Source of the DNA: Hypomesus transpacificus
Lineage: Eukaryota; Chordata; Actinopteri; Osmeriformes; Osmeridae
DNA length: 64,000 nt
NCBI RefSeq assembly: GCF_021917145.1
Contig: NC_061073.1
Coordinates: forward strand, 11,986,017-12,050,016
Direction: 5' to 3'
The translations under genes were made by a program, and so were the position numbers. Of the stretch, positions 22,901-34,844 are shown in pieces. Under the pieces are notes generated by a model. The model worked only from the letters and a program-made list of their open reading frames with translations, was not told the DNA's origin and did not search any database. Each line of letters opens with the position of its first letter. Position 1 is the stretch's first letter.

Positions 22901-24670
22901 GTTGTGAGGAGGAACAGAAATAGTCAGATCAAAGTAGAGGGCTTCACAGCAGTTCCTGCACTGATACTGACCTCACAAGCTCTGATTATGTCCCTGTCAT
23001 CTGATGAACTAGTTAGATCCCATCCAGTGGAAGCATGTGAGGAGACTCATGGCTGTGTTTTCAGTTTTGTCTAAGTTGATCAATGACTGGACAGTAGAGG
23101 GTGCGACCTTGACTGTAGATTCGAACAAATACAGAATTTAGGTGAAAGTTGATGGATCTGAATGCAGAGGCACTTCAAAAAGTGTAGACCAATATCGGTT
23201 CTCTTTTATTCCAGCAAGACATTTAGAACTGTATCAATATTTCATCCAGTTGAAATTAGGGTAATTTTGTAATTATGTAAGCTTCTAGACAGTGTCGATA
23301 ATATAATTTTTTGTCAGGATGATGTTTAACTGTTGGTTCAACTCACGGCTTCTTTTACAAGCACCACAGTAAATCCCATTTTAGTAGCGAATGGTGTGCT
23401 GTAACATCTATTGGTCATTTTCTCCACTGAACAGACCCTTAGTGACCTAATTTTGTTGAAATCTCACAAACAGTACTGTGACATGAGAATTGTTCCCAGC
23501 TGGGGTTGAGATGGGTTACAGTCAACAACACATTATTTTGGTCTATAAAGGAGAATCCATGGACGTCTGGGATTCCATCATCCAGACTTGCCCATTGAGG
23601 GTTCCATAAAACTGTCAGGGTTTGCCAGTGTATGTTGAGTTCGGTGACTGGACAAACTCAAGTATCTGTACTTGCGTTAAACCCTTTCAGGCATAGTCAA
23701 AGCTCTGTCTCCATCACTTAGAGATAGTAGTCCATCTACTCAGGCGTTACCATAGCAAGTGTTGAATAAAGTCTTGTGCATACATACTGTATTCACTTAT
23801 ATTCCTCCCCTCCTCCTGCCTGCACCCTCCCAGGTGGCGTCCCTGGGGGTCACAACCTTCACCCTGTGCGCCTTGTGCATCGACCGATTCCGCGCCGCGT
23901 CCAACGTCCAGATGTACTACGAGATGATTGAGAACTGCGCCTCCACCGGCGCCAAGCTGGCCGTCATCTGGATCGGCGCTCTCCTCCTGGCGCTGCCCGA
24001 ACTGCTGATCCGCCAGCTGGTCACGGAGGACGGCGACCCTCCCAGCATGCAGCCCTGCGAGCGCTGCGTGGTGCGCATCTCCACCCAGCTCCCCGACACG
24101 CTCTACGTGCTGGGCCTGACCTACGACGGCGCGCGCCTCTGGTGGTACTTTGGCTGCTACTTCTGCCTGCCAACGCTGTTCACCATCGGGAGCTCCCTGG
24201 CGACAGCTCGGAAGATCCGCCAGGCTGAGCGGGCGGTCGTGCGCGGCAACAAGAAGCAGATCCAGCTGGAGAGCCAGATGAACTGCACGGTGGTGGCGCT
24301 GGCCATTCTGTATGGCTTCTGCATCATCCCCGAGAACATCTGCAACATCGTCAGCGTCTACATGGCTACCGGGGTTCCCAGGAGAACCCTGGATATTCTC
24401 CACCTGGTCAGCCAGCTGTTGCTGTTCTGCAAGTCGGCCGGCACGCCGGTTCTGCTGTTCTTCTTGTGCCAGCCGTTCAGCCGGGCCTTCCTGGACTGCT
24501 GCTGCTGCTGCTGTGATGAGTGTGGGCCGCCCAGGACTTCGACGACCGCGACGACCAGCGACAACGAGAACGAGCATGAGTGCACCACCACCGACCTGGA
24601 GCTGTCTCCCTTCAGCACCATTCGGAGGGAGACGTCTCCTTACACGGCTGTGGGGACACACTGCTTTTAG
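18955..24670 (+). CDS. gpr37: G protein-coupled receptor 37 (GPR37, Pael-R), two exons, 620 aa
   Basis: GPR37 is an orphan class A receptor related to endothelin and bombesin receptors. In mammals it is expressed in oligodendrocytes and neurons, and prosaposin-derived ligands have been proposed. Exon 1 (18955-19980, 342 codons) and exon 2 (23834-24670) join in phase 0 inside TM3, at PYIE/VASLGV. Human GPR37 is 613 aa. Seen: a hydrophobic start (residues 1-11) fitting a signal peptide, a long basic ectodomain to about 262, TM1-TM2 ([32 protein letters not shown]), ECL1 Cys335, the IDRF motif after TM3, [15 protein letters not shown] in TM5, [15 protein letters not shown] in TM6, a six-Cys cluster after TM7, and the conserved tail [13 protein letters not shown]37L1 is the alternative paralogue, but the position next to pot1 and the tail favour GPR37. 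Odd: one extra residue (Phe) after the usual GTHC end. Confidence 0.97.
19981..23833 (+). other. gpr37 intron
   Basis: The donor is GTAATA at 19981 and the acceptor CCTCCCAG ends at 23833. It contains a G-rich GGCAGG/GGGGAGG tract at 21,157-21,285. I recognise no exon or named repeat in the rest. Confidence 0.85.
21157..21285 (+). repeat. G-rich tandem tract (GGCAGG / GGGGAGG units)
   Basis: Irregular repeats of GCAGG, GGGGAGGG and GAGGCGGGCAGG. Several runs of three or four G lie within short spacing, as needed for G-quadruplexes on the plus strand. It lies in the gpr37 intron. Confidence 0.8.
23834..24670 (+). CDS. gpr37: gpr37 exon 2: TM3-TM7 and C-terminal tail
   Basis: 279 codons including the TAG stop. 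The exon is GC-rich, which explains long antisense and off-frame open frames over it. The tail has six consecutive Cys (likely palmitoylated) encoded by a TGC run, then a Thr/Asn/Glu-rich stretch, [10 protein letters not shown], and a GTHCF end. In human GPR37 the final GTHC is a PDZ ligand. Confidence 0.95.
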   Translation: MASLGVTTFTLCALCIDRFRAASNVQMYYEMIENCASTGAKLAVIWIGALLLALPELLIRQLVTEDGDPPSMQPCERCVVRISTQLPDTLYVLGLTYDGARLWWYFGCYFCLPTLFTIGSSLATARKIRQAERAVVRGNKKQIQLESQMNCTVVALAILYGFCIIPENICNIVSVYMATGVPRRTLDILHLVSQLLLFCKSAGTPVLLFFLCQPFSRAFLDCCCCCCDECGPPRTSTTATTSDNENEHECTTTDLELSPFSTIRRETSPYTAVGTHCF

Positions 24671-25198
24671 GCACATTGAATTCTCAAATGTACTTGGAGG
24701 TGGAAGTACCTTTTCAAGTTTGGGTTCACTAAAGAGCAGAGCTGTTGCCATGCTCGATCCTCTATATGTTTACATAAAACACACACAAATACACACATTG
24801 TCACATTGTATACTGTATAGTACAACTTGAAATCTAGAAATGATAGCAATTTTCTATTAACTCACGTATCACATTTTTATTTTTTACAATTTTGCACTCA
24901 ATTCTTGCCGTAATATTGCGTTTGTGTTGTATTTTTCCATTTTCTTTTCTACCCAGAGTACAGTATGTCAGAGTCAGAAGGAAAGTAATATATTGTAAAT
25001 GGCTGCTCGTAGTGTGTTGTGTTTTGCTGATGATGGTGATTCTTGTGAATCGGTTCCAAGGTATGCTTAGCTCCCTTGCTATGTAAGTACTTTATTATCC
25101 ACTGTATTTGATAGCAGAAAACTGTATGATACACTCCAGTTGGTCTGTACAGTCACTGGTGTGGTGTTTTTGTAGCCAGGAATTGTCACTTTAATAAA
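24671..25198 (+). terminator. gpr37: gpr37 3' UTR and poly(A) signal
   Basis: AT-rich sequence with no coding feature. AATAAA at 25193-25198, about 520 bases after the stop, is the first strong poly(A) signal candidate. Confidence 0.55.
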
Positions 25199-28100
25199 AA
25201 AACAAGATATAAAGAGGCTTCTCCGGCTTCTTAGAGGTTGATTCTTTGATCCGATCACTTCTGTGTGTAGGCTGTGCGCTGAGGGGGTCCAAACGTGAAT
25301 CTCGCTTGATGATACAGCCTCGGTAAATTGTGAATTCTGCACCGTCCCATTGTCAATTAGATATCTCAGTCATGAAGACTCGGGTATTAGTTTGAAACCT
25401 TTGCTTGACATGGACGCTTCATCTTTGGAGATACAGTGTGGTTCTAATTCGTAACAGCTCTCTGCCTGAGAAAGCCATTGTTGAAGACACATCAGCTTCA
25501 GGCTGAGAGCTGACCTGACAGCAAAGACCTGACAGAGTTGAGCAAAGACAGAGTGAAAATGAAGGCTGGAGAGGTGGAGCCCTCAACAGAGGAAAGACTT
25601 GCTCATAGTGAGACGCTCGTCACTCTGGAGCGATGACAGATGAGGTTGTCAGATGGGTGGTGACTTTCTCCTTCTTTGAAACAGACACTTCTGTTGGCAT
25701 TGCTGAACGTGATTGGACGTTCATAACATGAAGGTGTAATTTTAGCCAGACACAGTACGCCTTGAAACCATCCCCCCCTACTACCTCTACTTTCCCCTTT
25801 ACTTAAACTGTACTCTAATTATTACTTTTAATGCTTGTCACACTGAAATGCCATGGTAATACTGGCACTGCTATGTTAACATGGTACGAAAGCTCTCAGC
25901 ACCTCAGCTATATAATGAGCTGGTGTGTGATGTCTAGTTTTTTCTCTCTCCAGATGACAACCAGCCGAGTTGTTTCCTGATAGCAGAGACCACTCTCTCA
26001 GCCAGAACAAGCTGGTCATCTGGCCACTGTGACATCATCACCTCTCACTCCCCAACAGGACATAGCCGCCATTGTTTTCTCTGCTGGTCACCAAGGCAAC
26101 AGCAGGAATCTGCTTCTCAGCTGTCTTCCTGACGTCGATGGTCTGGCGAGGGCGAGGGGCGGGGTGGAGGGCCAGATTGGTAGCGGCTCATGGCTTGAGA
26201 GAGGGGAAGTTGGATGTACAGTAACTCCTACAATATTGTGTGGTTCATCAGTTCTATGGGATTGAGGTGAGATTGAGATAGTTAACATGTAAGCATCATG
26301 TTTGTTGAACATTTTAGAATGTGTAGTGTACTATGGACGCAGTGATATTTCAACTACAATCAGATTGTCTTTCCAGATTGTGATTCATTATTTCTGTCGC
26401 TTGATAAAATTAAAATCCTTATCTCAAGCTTCTGTACGCCCTCCTCAAAACTACAGCTTTAAAAAACATTTTCCCACAATCCAAGTATTGACAGCACTTA
26501 AGCAGGGTTTCTGAATATCCTTTCAAGTACATCAAGTCTTTGGCCATTGGATGATGACATCAAATACACTCTGCTGCCATTTTTGCATCTGTGAAGAAGG
26601 GATAAGAAATACATTTCCTTCCAAATATAACCTACCATTCAGCTGTCAGATTCGCTTTATTTTTGTGGTTATGTTACGGATGGGATTGAGGTTTGGCATG
26701 TCATTCTCTGTATAACGCTGTCATCCCACTTATTTTGAGCCTGTCTTACATTTTCAGTCACCTGCTTTCTTCTTGTCTTTCTCTCCTCACCAGAAGTGAC
26801 ACTTCATGAAGACACATGAAAACTTTATGCACAGGTGTGGCGATGGGTACCGTACATACGCCAAATTTTGTTATCGTGTTTTATTCACACAATTTGTATT
26901 TGAATATGAGACACAGCTCCGTCTATGACTGAGGAGTTGAAAGGAGTAGAGGAGAAAAGAAATCTCCCATTTGAAGCTCAGCAGGAATGGGAAAGCATTC
27001 TGGCGGGTATTATGTGGCTGTAGCTGCTGAAGGTAGGCTTGAGATGAAGCTGCTGGGTTTCAAAGGAGCAGCATGGGGCCCGTCCAGCAGCATCCGAATT
27101 CCAACAAAGGCCTTAAAAGTATCTTCCCATGAATGCTCTGCCTTCCCAAGCTCAACTCGCTGAACTGAGTATGTGGCGGACTGTAATGTATTCATTTAGC
27201 GGATGCTTTTATCCAAAGCGACACCCGGTATGGGAGGGATTTGAACCTGTGACTTCTTGATCCAAAACGACAGAGCTAGGCCCCCCTACTTCCATTTGCA
27301 ATGATAAAACCAGCATCATATACAGGAAACTCATTTCTCATCAAACATTTTCTCATAAAAATATAGAACTAACAGTGCAGTATTACTAACTGGTGTTTAC
27401 ATGTACAGCAGGTTACAGTCATTGCTGTAACAATGAGCAATGCAGGCACTCCCCATTGTGATGTTGTAATACTGGCAGCACTACAATATGGCCTATATGA
27501 ACATATATGTATATTCATATGTTTTCAGCCCACTGTGAGACCCATGTGTTCAGGCTCCCTGGTGTATGAAATGAGTGTTGTGGCACAGAGGCTGCCATTC
27601 TGTTCTGCTGTAGACAAACAAAGATGGCTTTTCTTCCAGCTCTGCACTCTGCTCACTTCGTCCATACCACCGTGCTCACCATGGACTCTGTTTGTATTGG
27701 GTCAAGCAGCTACACTACAGTTAAGAAAATAGAGAAGGTTAGTCTTTATTTATAGAAGGAGGATGGTTGAAGAAATCAATGTATGATTTTCTAAAGGGTA
27801 AGAAAGGGAAGTGTTTTGAATTTGAATTTGGAAAAAATCTTCACTGTGCAAGGCTACAATGTATTTATATCCCTCCAAAATCTCAACATTTGTTCGATTC
27901 TACGTGATACCTCAGGCGTTTTACTGTTGCTGAGGATGGCAGCTGTGTGTTGTCTAAAAGCTAACTGGATGTGTTTATGGGCTGTTGGCCTCTGCCTTCT
28001 TTGTATCCCCCTCTCTCCCCCCCCCCCCCCTCTCTCTATCTCTATGTGTGTGTGGTCTCGCAGTTCTGACACATACAGCTCCATTCTCATTATGATCATT

Positions 28101-31100
28101 AAATCCCAAAGATTTCCCATTGGCCCAAAACTATGAATAATGACTCTCATTTTCCCCATAGACAATCTGCAAGAAGCTGGGCTCGGCATCTATGTTCCTC
28201 CAGCAATTAGATTCACCTCTATTCATTTGACAACAATAAAGAAGATGGGTACAGTGATGCATTGCTGCGAAACAAGTTGCTCAGTGACCTAAGGCTAACT
28301 CCATTAAGGTTTACGAGAGAGGCAGGACATTCTGTACAGGCTCTGAAAGAGGTGAACCTCTCATCCCGGGCATGCTGCCAGGGTGCCATGACGACCAAAC
28401 CCTCAGTTAGAATAGGTCGACGACATGTAGGCCTATGTTATGAGGTAGCAACAGATTGGGAGTGATGCTGAGGGTAAACCCTAAGCAAGTGAGTGTTCTT
28501 GCGTGACTTCTTCAGTCGTCAATGTTTCATTTTCACATTTCCTGTTTTGTCAAGCAGTCATTGGTGGAAAAGCACATTCTAATTCTAACGTTGTCATGTT
28601 TGGGTTAGCGTTAGCCTATTTGGGTGTGCTATTTACAGGATTCCACAGCTCCAACATAATTTCATCGTTATAATATGTGTGGTATTGTTTGAGGACACTT
28701 ATGAATTGTAATGAGGCTACCAAGTCAAAGATGTTCACATGTTTAAACCCACATATCTGTGGAGTAACAATGCAGCCTCTCCAATGAACAGGCGTGTTCG
28801 GAAGGCATGTGCCTCATGAATATTTCATGCTCTTGAACTCGCATTGTTTCTGATACGACCTGACACCTTACAGCAATGTTGATGGGACTCAACAACAAGT
28901 CTGGTAAAAGGTCTTTATATGGAGAGCTCTTTAAACGGTAGCCAAAATAACCATGCACTTTAGATTGGGTTGCATGTTCTAAATTGTCAGTCTGGTAGTC
29001 TTGATAGCCCCTCCAATGCATTTGTGTCTCTGGAAGATACGTTTTTGGACGGGGGCTTTCTACACAGTGACCAAGACGGTGACCTCGGTATTAACAGTGC
29101 CATACTCTTCACCAGCTTTATCCCAGATGACCGGCCAATGACACACCTGTGTATGTTGGACTTGTCGTTAACCAAAATGAACTCAAGAGAGTCTGATGCC
29201 TCAGTTTGCACATGTACCTACTCACTGATATGGTGAAGCAAAATGGCCTCCCACAATTCTCACAGTGTCAAATCACACTCATCTCATTGGACACACATTG
29301 TACACCGCTACGGCAAAGAGAACGCTATGCATTTACCCGCACTCCCCTCCTCTTCTTCTCACGCCACCCTGGGCTTCCTCTGGGCAGTGCAGTGCCACAG
29401 GCTGGTACGGTACATGCCAGGTCACACCACACCCCGCGGCCACGACAACTCTGGACCCTCGGGCACAGATGGGGCCGGCGGGTCCACTCTCCCAGGCCCC
29501 GGTGCTGGGTTGTATAATCTGGTGAGAACGGATGCCATCCAGGGAGGATAAGGGCTTTATTGTCTCGTCGTTGTCCACACCCCCCCCCCCCCCTCCCTTT
29601 GTTAAGGATTGTTTCTTCATTTCTAGGTCACCGCCTGTGATTGAACGCTTGGATGCTTAAATGAGAGGGGGGGGGTTTAGACGCGGAGAATTTTTCCCCT
29701 AGACCCCCTCTCCCCCCTTTTACCCCTAAGTGAACGTGGTAAACTAGCAGAGGGGGCTGCCTGGGTGCCAGTAGACATTACAATAAGCAACCCCCTCAAC
29801 TCACCCCCTCACCTCTCCTTCAAACTGGAATGGGAACACAAATGACATGGCTATAAGGCAGCCAAATGATTGCTTTCACTTTCCCCCCTTTTTTCATTCT
29901 TTCTCTCGGCGCAATCAAAAAACTAACAAAAAAGCCTTGTTGATGTTTGCTCGACGTTTTTTCTCTCAAAGGCTCATTCATGGAACTGTCGGGTCTTTGG
30001 ATCTCTCATCGCCCTCTCCTCCACCTCCTTCTTTCTTCTCTTCCATTCACTTCTACTCTCTTACAGCTTCACCTCCTCTCTTCAACTCCCTTTTCTCTTC
30101 TCCTTATTTGCTTCCTAAACCGCTCTCGACATCATTATCTCTGTCCTTTGACCTTGATATCCTGTGGTAGTGGGGTTAAGCGCATATTAGTGCCATGGTT
30201 TAACAGTCTATGGCTGGTTTCTTAACCATCCCTGAAGCTAATAGCTGCCTTTGTGAAAATTAAGCATTATTTTACATGGCAGGAAGGGAGGCTCTACTCC
30301 GGATTAAAAACAATGGTTCATACAGTAATCTGTGACAAACGCCTTTAAATTACAGTTATCCATACTACAGTAAAGAAACTTGCACTGTTAAACCAATCCA
30401 GTACCTTAGTCCATGTAGCTTCAGTGTAGGCACTAACAGCGTGAATGTCTTCTCTAGCTTAAATGTTTTCTCTCTGTTTTTGGGGACTTTTTCAGATATC
30501 CCCATTGGATACTCTCGAAAAAAAAAATCCAATTTCTTTTTCTCAAACATCACTGTTTATATTGACAATACAAACTTTTAAAGGCACAAACTAGACAGAA
30601 TACTTCCAGTATTTTATCTTTATGGTAGGCTTGGTCACTTACTCATAGTTAATAATGCTTCGTCTTAATTCATTATTGGCAGTGCTCTCATTACACATTT
30701 CATTGCTGTTAAAGTTATCGTGGTGAATAATGTTTTGATCAGTTAGAGGGTGAAATTAATTGAGGAGAAATAATAAGTCTTGTTCTTGATTAGGCATTGA
30801 TACCAGCAGTTTTGAGTTCAGTAGCTGGTTGGTTTCTTTCCAAAGAGCAGTGGGAAAAGGAGTCAGTAAAGCCCTCAATTCCCTGTGCCAGCACACAGCA
30901 CTTACTGGACAATCAATCAGTCACACCTATTACACACCTGTTACTGCACCAAAGGAAAGGCTGTTACCGTGTCAACCAACAACATGTTTTTTTTTCCTCC
31001 ATAACTGTTTCAATTCCCCTTTGTGAAATACTGATTTACTTTACAGAATGAAATAAAGTACTAATAGTAATATTACAGTAAAAAGCGATATTGTTGCATT

Positions 31101-34100
31101 CTCTGACTTTAATATACTCAACCAAGCATGAGGGGAGGCCACACTAAGTTGGCCACTGCTGCACACCCAAGTACTTCCCTTCCCACAATTCCCTGTGGTA
31201 TGTTGCTCACAGGTTGAGACGAGAATCCAAAGTGAAAAGACTGGGGAGAAAATAGAGTTCTTCTGACCGCACACCTTCAAAGCTCATCAGTTCACGTTGG
31301 TGCTAAGGTCTATTATAAGCACCTTCCCCCCAAGGCCACAATAAAGGATGTGAGTCATGGAGAGCGAGAGCCACTTTGCCCAACACTTGCCTCAAAGATA
31401 ACAATCATTAACTCGTATGTGGGCCAGGCTTCATGACTTCCTTTCCATCCTACCTAACCCCCACCCCTCTGGGGTTTACAGATGAGGGGACAGGAGACTG
31501 AAATCAATGGAAGACTCAGTTCCATGACCTTATCAAAGGTTTTCCAGATAAGCAACATTCTCATGAAAAACCTTCAGATTTTGAAAGAAAGGGCATGTTG
31601 AAGCAAAACTCTTGAACCATCTCGCTGTTGCTGTTCTGCCCACCCCCACCAGTCGGACTCAGTTCCTGAGGGCTGAGGAAGGGTGAGACGACACAGACCG
31701 GTGGTTATTAACTTTACCTTGTGTCATTCTGTATAAGTGCTGGCACCAGTATAAGAGCTAAAGAGAGAGGGAAATTGTTAGACTGCAGGGGAAGAAGGAA
31801 AGATAATGTGAGGGGAAGATTTCCATTTTTTGGGATGCTAAATTCATGCTAAGCCAGCTGTCACCACAGCCTGACAGGATACCAATGCAGAACCGGCCTG
31901 ATCCTTATTTAATCATTCCATTATTGTCATGTTGTATATGTAAAAACCATCACAGTGGTCATACTTAACTAGACCTTGGTTGGAGCAAGAATAGTATCAT
32001 GTATCGGTGTGTTTCGTCCAATCTCGTTGCGTTCTCAGATTCAGACCCTCTGTCTTTGACACAGCTGGCAAGCAGATAGGCATGCATTTCTTTTAAAGCC
32101 CACGGCCACCTAAGGGATATTTGACAACTCAACGATTTGGAATTGAAACACCCCTTGTGCTGACTTAAACTAATTTAAGGGAGGAGGACAACTTTGTGCT
32201 GAATTTACAGAAACAACAATGAGGGCGTCTGCATCACTCTGCAAGTTAGTGGTCGAACAATCGTGGGCCTGTGTTTGGCCAAGGCGAGGGCGGTCACCGC
32301 TGGTCAGTAACTCAGCGCCACAAAGAGGGGCAGCCATGGGCGTCGCAGATCCATTGAGAGTGCACACACAGCTCAGTGGTTTGTGATCTGTCAAGGGGTA
32401 AAAAAAAGCCAACTGTCCATTTTATACTCATTCAAACTTGACTTGAGAGTGCATGGGCATGTGTCATATACAGTGTATACAATGCTTTGAATGATACAAT
32501 TACTTGCTGTTTTGCACATCTAAATGGTATCTCTTTAAAACAAATTACAAACTTCATAGGCCATGGTTTAATTAGCTTAATAAGCCTCACTTGTGTTAAG
32601 TCTGAGGTAAATCTCATCCAATCACAATCAAGTAGCAATCAAGACCAGGAAATGCTCACTGAAACATGGAGTTTGTTGTTGATATTTGGGAGAATGTGAG
32701 AAGGATTGTATCAGAATGGATTCACATGATACCAGTTTCAAGAACATATGTATACACCATCACAAGTAAGGCTCCTCTTTCTTTGATCTGAAAGTCATTC
32801 CTGTCATAATGTGAATGAAACTGAATGAGACAGTTCTTCATTGTTTGATGTTTAATGCAACCAATCATAGTCCTCTCTACATTTCAAAGTATTTTTGTTC
32901 CAGTTGCTGTGATTAAAAGCTTCTCCACCAGACAGTTCTTTGATACAGCTCCCAGTTACTTTTAGGAAGTCATGCTTTGATACCAATGTTTTGTAATGTT
33001 GAGATCGGGAATGTATCAATTGTGTGTGTCTGGGTTTCTGTCTAGCTGTCAGCATAGTTGCTTTGGCATATTTGGTTTCTGGGTTGATATATTGAAGTAT
33101 TGAATGTAGAAAAATATCACAAACAGTTCAGTTTTGTCAGCTGATGGTCCATTTGAGTGATCGTGTCCAGTCTTCTGACTTGCTGATTTATTGATTTAAG
33201 ACTACCAAAGCAACATGGAAAATGTAATCTGGATGGTAGTAGTAATGCTTTATGGCTTCAAATATAACTATGAATATTTGGTTTATTGAAGAGACAGAGA
33301 ACTTGGCACTGTGTTATAGCCAATGTGGCGTCAGATGATTAATGAAGTCATAATGTGAACTCACATCACTTGCTTCGTAACCACCCACCCCCACCCTCCT
33401 AGCCCTGAGCTAACTTTGTTCTATGCATGACAGATTCAAATTATTCTAGTTCGTCGACAAGGCTTATTATTGACTGAAAAGGGAGAAAACATTCAACCCA
33501 ATTACCATTCATTCTCATGTGAGAATTAACGTTGTGGTAATTGTCATAATTATCATGCTGTTGTGGCTAATGGTACAAATAGTCTTTGTACTGTAGGCAT
33601 TGGTATTCATAACCTTTATTATTAAGTAATAATACCATGTAGGCTACAGTATAAGACCCCTGATAGGATTTCCTGCTCTGTGACAATATACAGACTCTGT
33701 CTCTGACAAACACACACACTCACACTGCCCAAAGTCATCTCCCTAGAGTATTTGGCTCTTTGGGAAATAAATGCAACAGTTGTTCTATATATCCTCATGT
33801 AAGTTCATTAGAAAGCCATGTAGCGGCAGACAGGCAGCCACTTGGCATTTTGCCATGCTGGTTTTAACAGCTTATCCCCAACGCGGGGGATCCCAGGTCA
33901 TCTGTTACTGATGTGTCTGCATGGTCACTAATGGAGACCTTCACTCTGAGAGAAGGTGAAGTGTTGTGAAGTAGCTAGCTTTCAGCGTAAACAATTCCCA
34001 AAGCTAGTCTAGTTGTATAAATGCTCATGAGCAGATTTGAAATCTCATCCATTTCCATGGCAACCTGCCATGAATTGTTCTATAGTTTAAGGCATCGGTG

Positions 34101-34637
34101 TCCAGACCACAGTGAAAGGCATTTCTGTTCATAAATTACTTAATATCTTTGTTGGCAAAGCTTTCTTTACACTTTGTCCATTTTGAGGAATAATTTTCTT
34201 GAAAATAAATAAATAGCACTGTAATATTCCTTCATCTTGCTTTTCAGTTCAAACCTCAGCAAACACTGCATTGATTCAAAATTCTGACCCTTGTCCACAT
34301 TTGAAATATGACCATGTTTAAAAACAGCATCTGAAGAGTCTCCCTCAGTGGTTCAGCATGTTCAGAGCCCAGGAGCCTGCACCTGATGTTATATCTGCTT
34401 CACTAGTCCAGCTGGTGCCTCCACTTCAATCGAAAATTGAAGGGAAGAATTCTCAGGGGAGAAGGTGCACTTGAACACAATGCTTCGCTGCCCCCACCCC
34501 CTCCACCCTCCTCACCGGGAGGGGGCCACAGTCAGGGAGGATGCTCTTAAACATCTGGTGAGTCACCAGGGAACCGGAGCTGTCTCTGAAACTGACCTGC
34601 TCCATTGGCTTCATCGTCCAACTGAGGCCGTGATTCG
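25199..34637. other. Gene-poor spacer downstream of gpr37
   Basis: No conserved exon recognised on either strand. Contents: a small tRNA-derived retroposon (27,186-27,288), C runs at 28,017-28,030 and 29,580-29,593, a GC-rich island near 29,340-29,550 open in several frames, and a pyrimidine-rich stretch at about 29,990-30,165. TMEM229A, expected here from the mammalian order, is a single-exon gene and would show as a long open frame; none is present. Confidence 0.6.
27186..27288 (-). mobile_element. Small tRNA-derived retroposon with L2-type tail, reverse strand
   Basis: Read on the minus strand: GGCCTAGCTCTGTCGTTTTG, a B-box-like GGTTCAAATCC, then TGTCGCTTTGGATAAAAGCA and TCCGCTAAATGAATACA. 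The tail is the same hairpin type as in SINE family 1, but the head differs and the central body is missing. It is a separate short family or a deleted copy. Confidence 0.6.
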
Positions 34638-34844
34638 CCCTTGTGTTATCTTCGGATCATTCGGACCCATCCATCATTGTGACCCACCGTCATATTGCGA
34701 CAACTTTACCGCATACAAAAACAAAGTCAAGCATTTTCTTTAACCGTCGGGCTGTCTCAGACCCCCCACATTGCGAAGGTTAAAAGAATGATGGTTCGTT
34801 ATGAACCTTCGGGTCATGTGACCTGAAGGCAGCACAAGGGTTAA
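34638..34844. mobile_element. piggyBac-like MITE
   Basis: The ends form imperfect inverted repeats of about 30 bp (CCCTTGTGTTATCTTCGG at the left; the right end reads inward CCCTTGTGCTGCCTTCAGG). TTAA (34,841-34,844), the piggyBac target site, follows the right end. The left TTAA is not preserved. The interior (GTGACCCACCGTCATATTGC, ACCTTCGGGTCATGTGACC) matches a short non-autonomous element I recognise as widespread in fish. It has no transposase. Confidence 0.75.

Noticed and set aside
23747..24751. 334-codon open frame antisense to gpr37 exon 2
   Set aside because: It is a shadow of GC-rich gpr37 coding sequence; composition is low-complexity Ala/Gly/Arg/Gln and it resembles no family.
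29206..29551. Overlapping open frames of 86-103 codons
   Set aside because: No family recognised and several frames are open at once; kept only as a low-interest observation.
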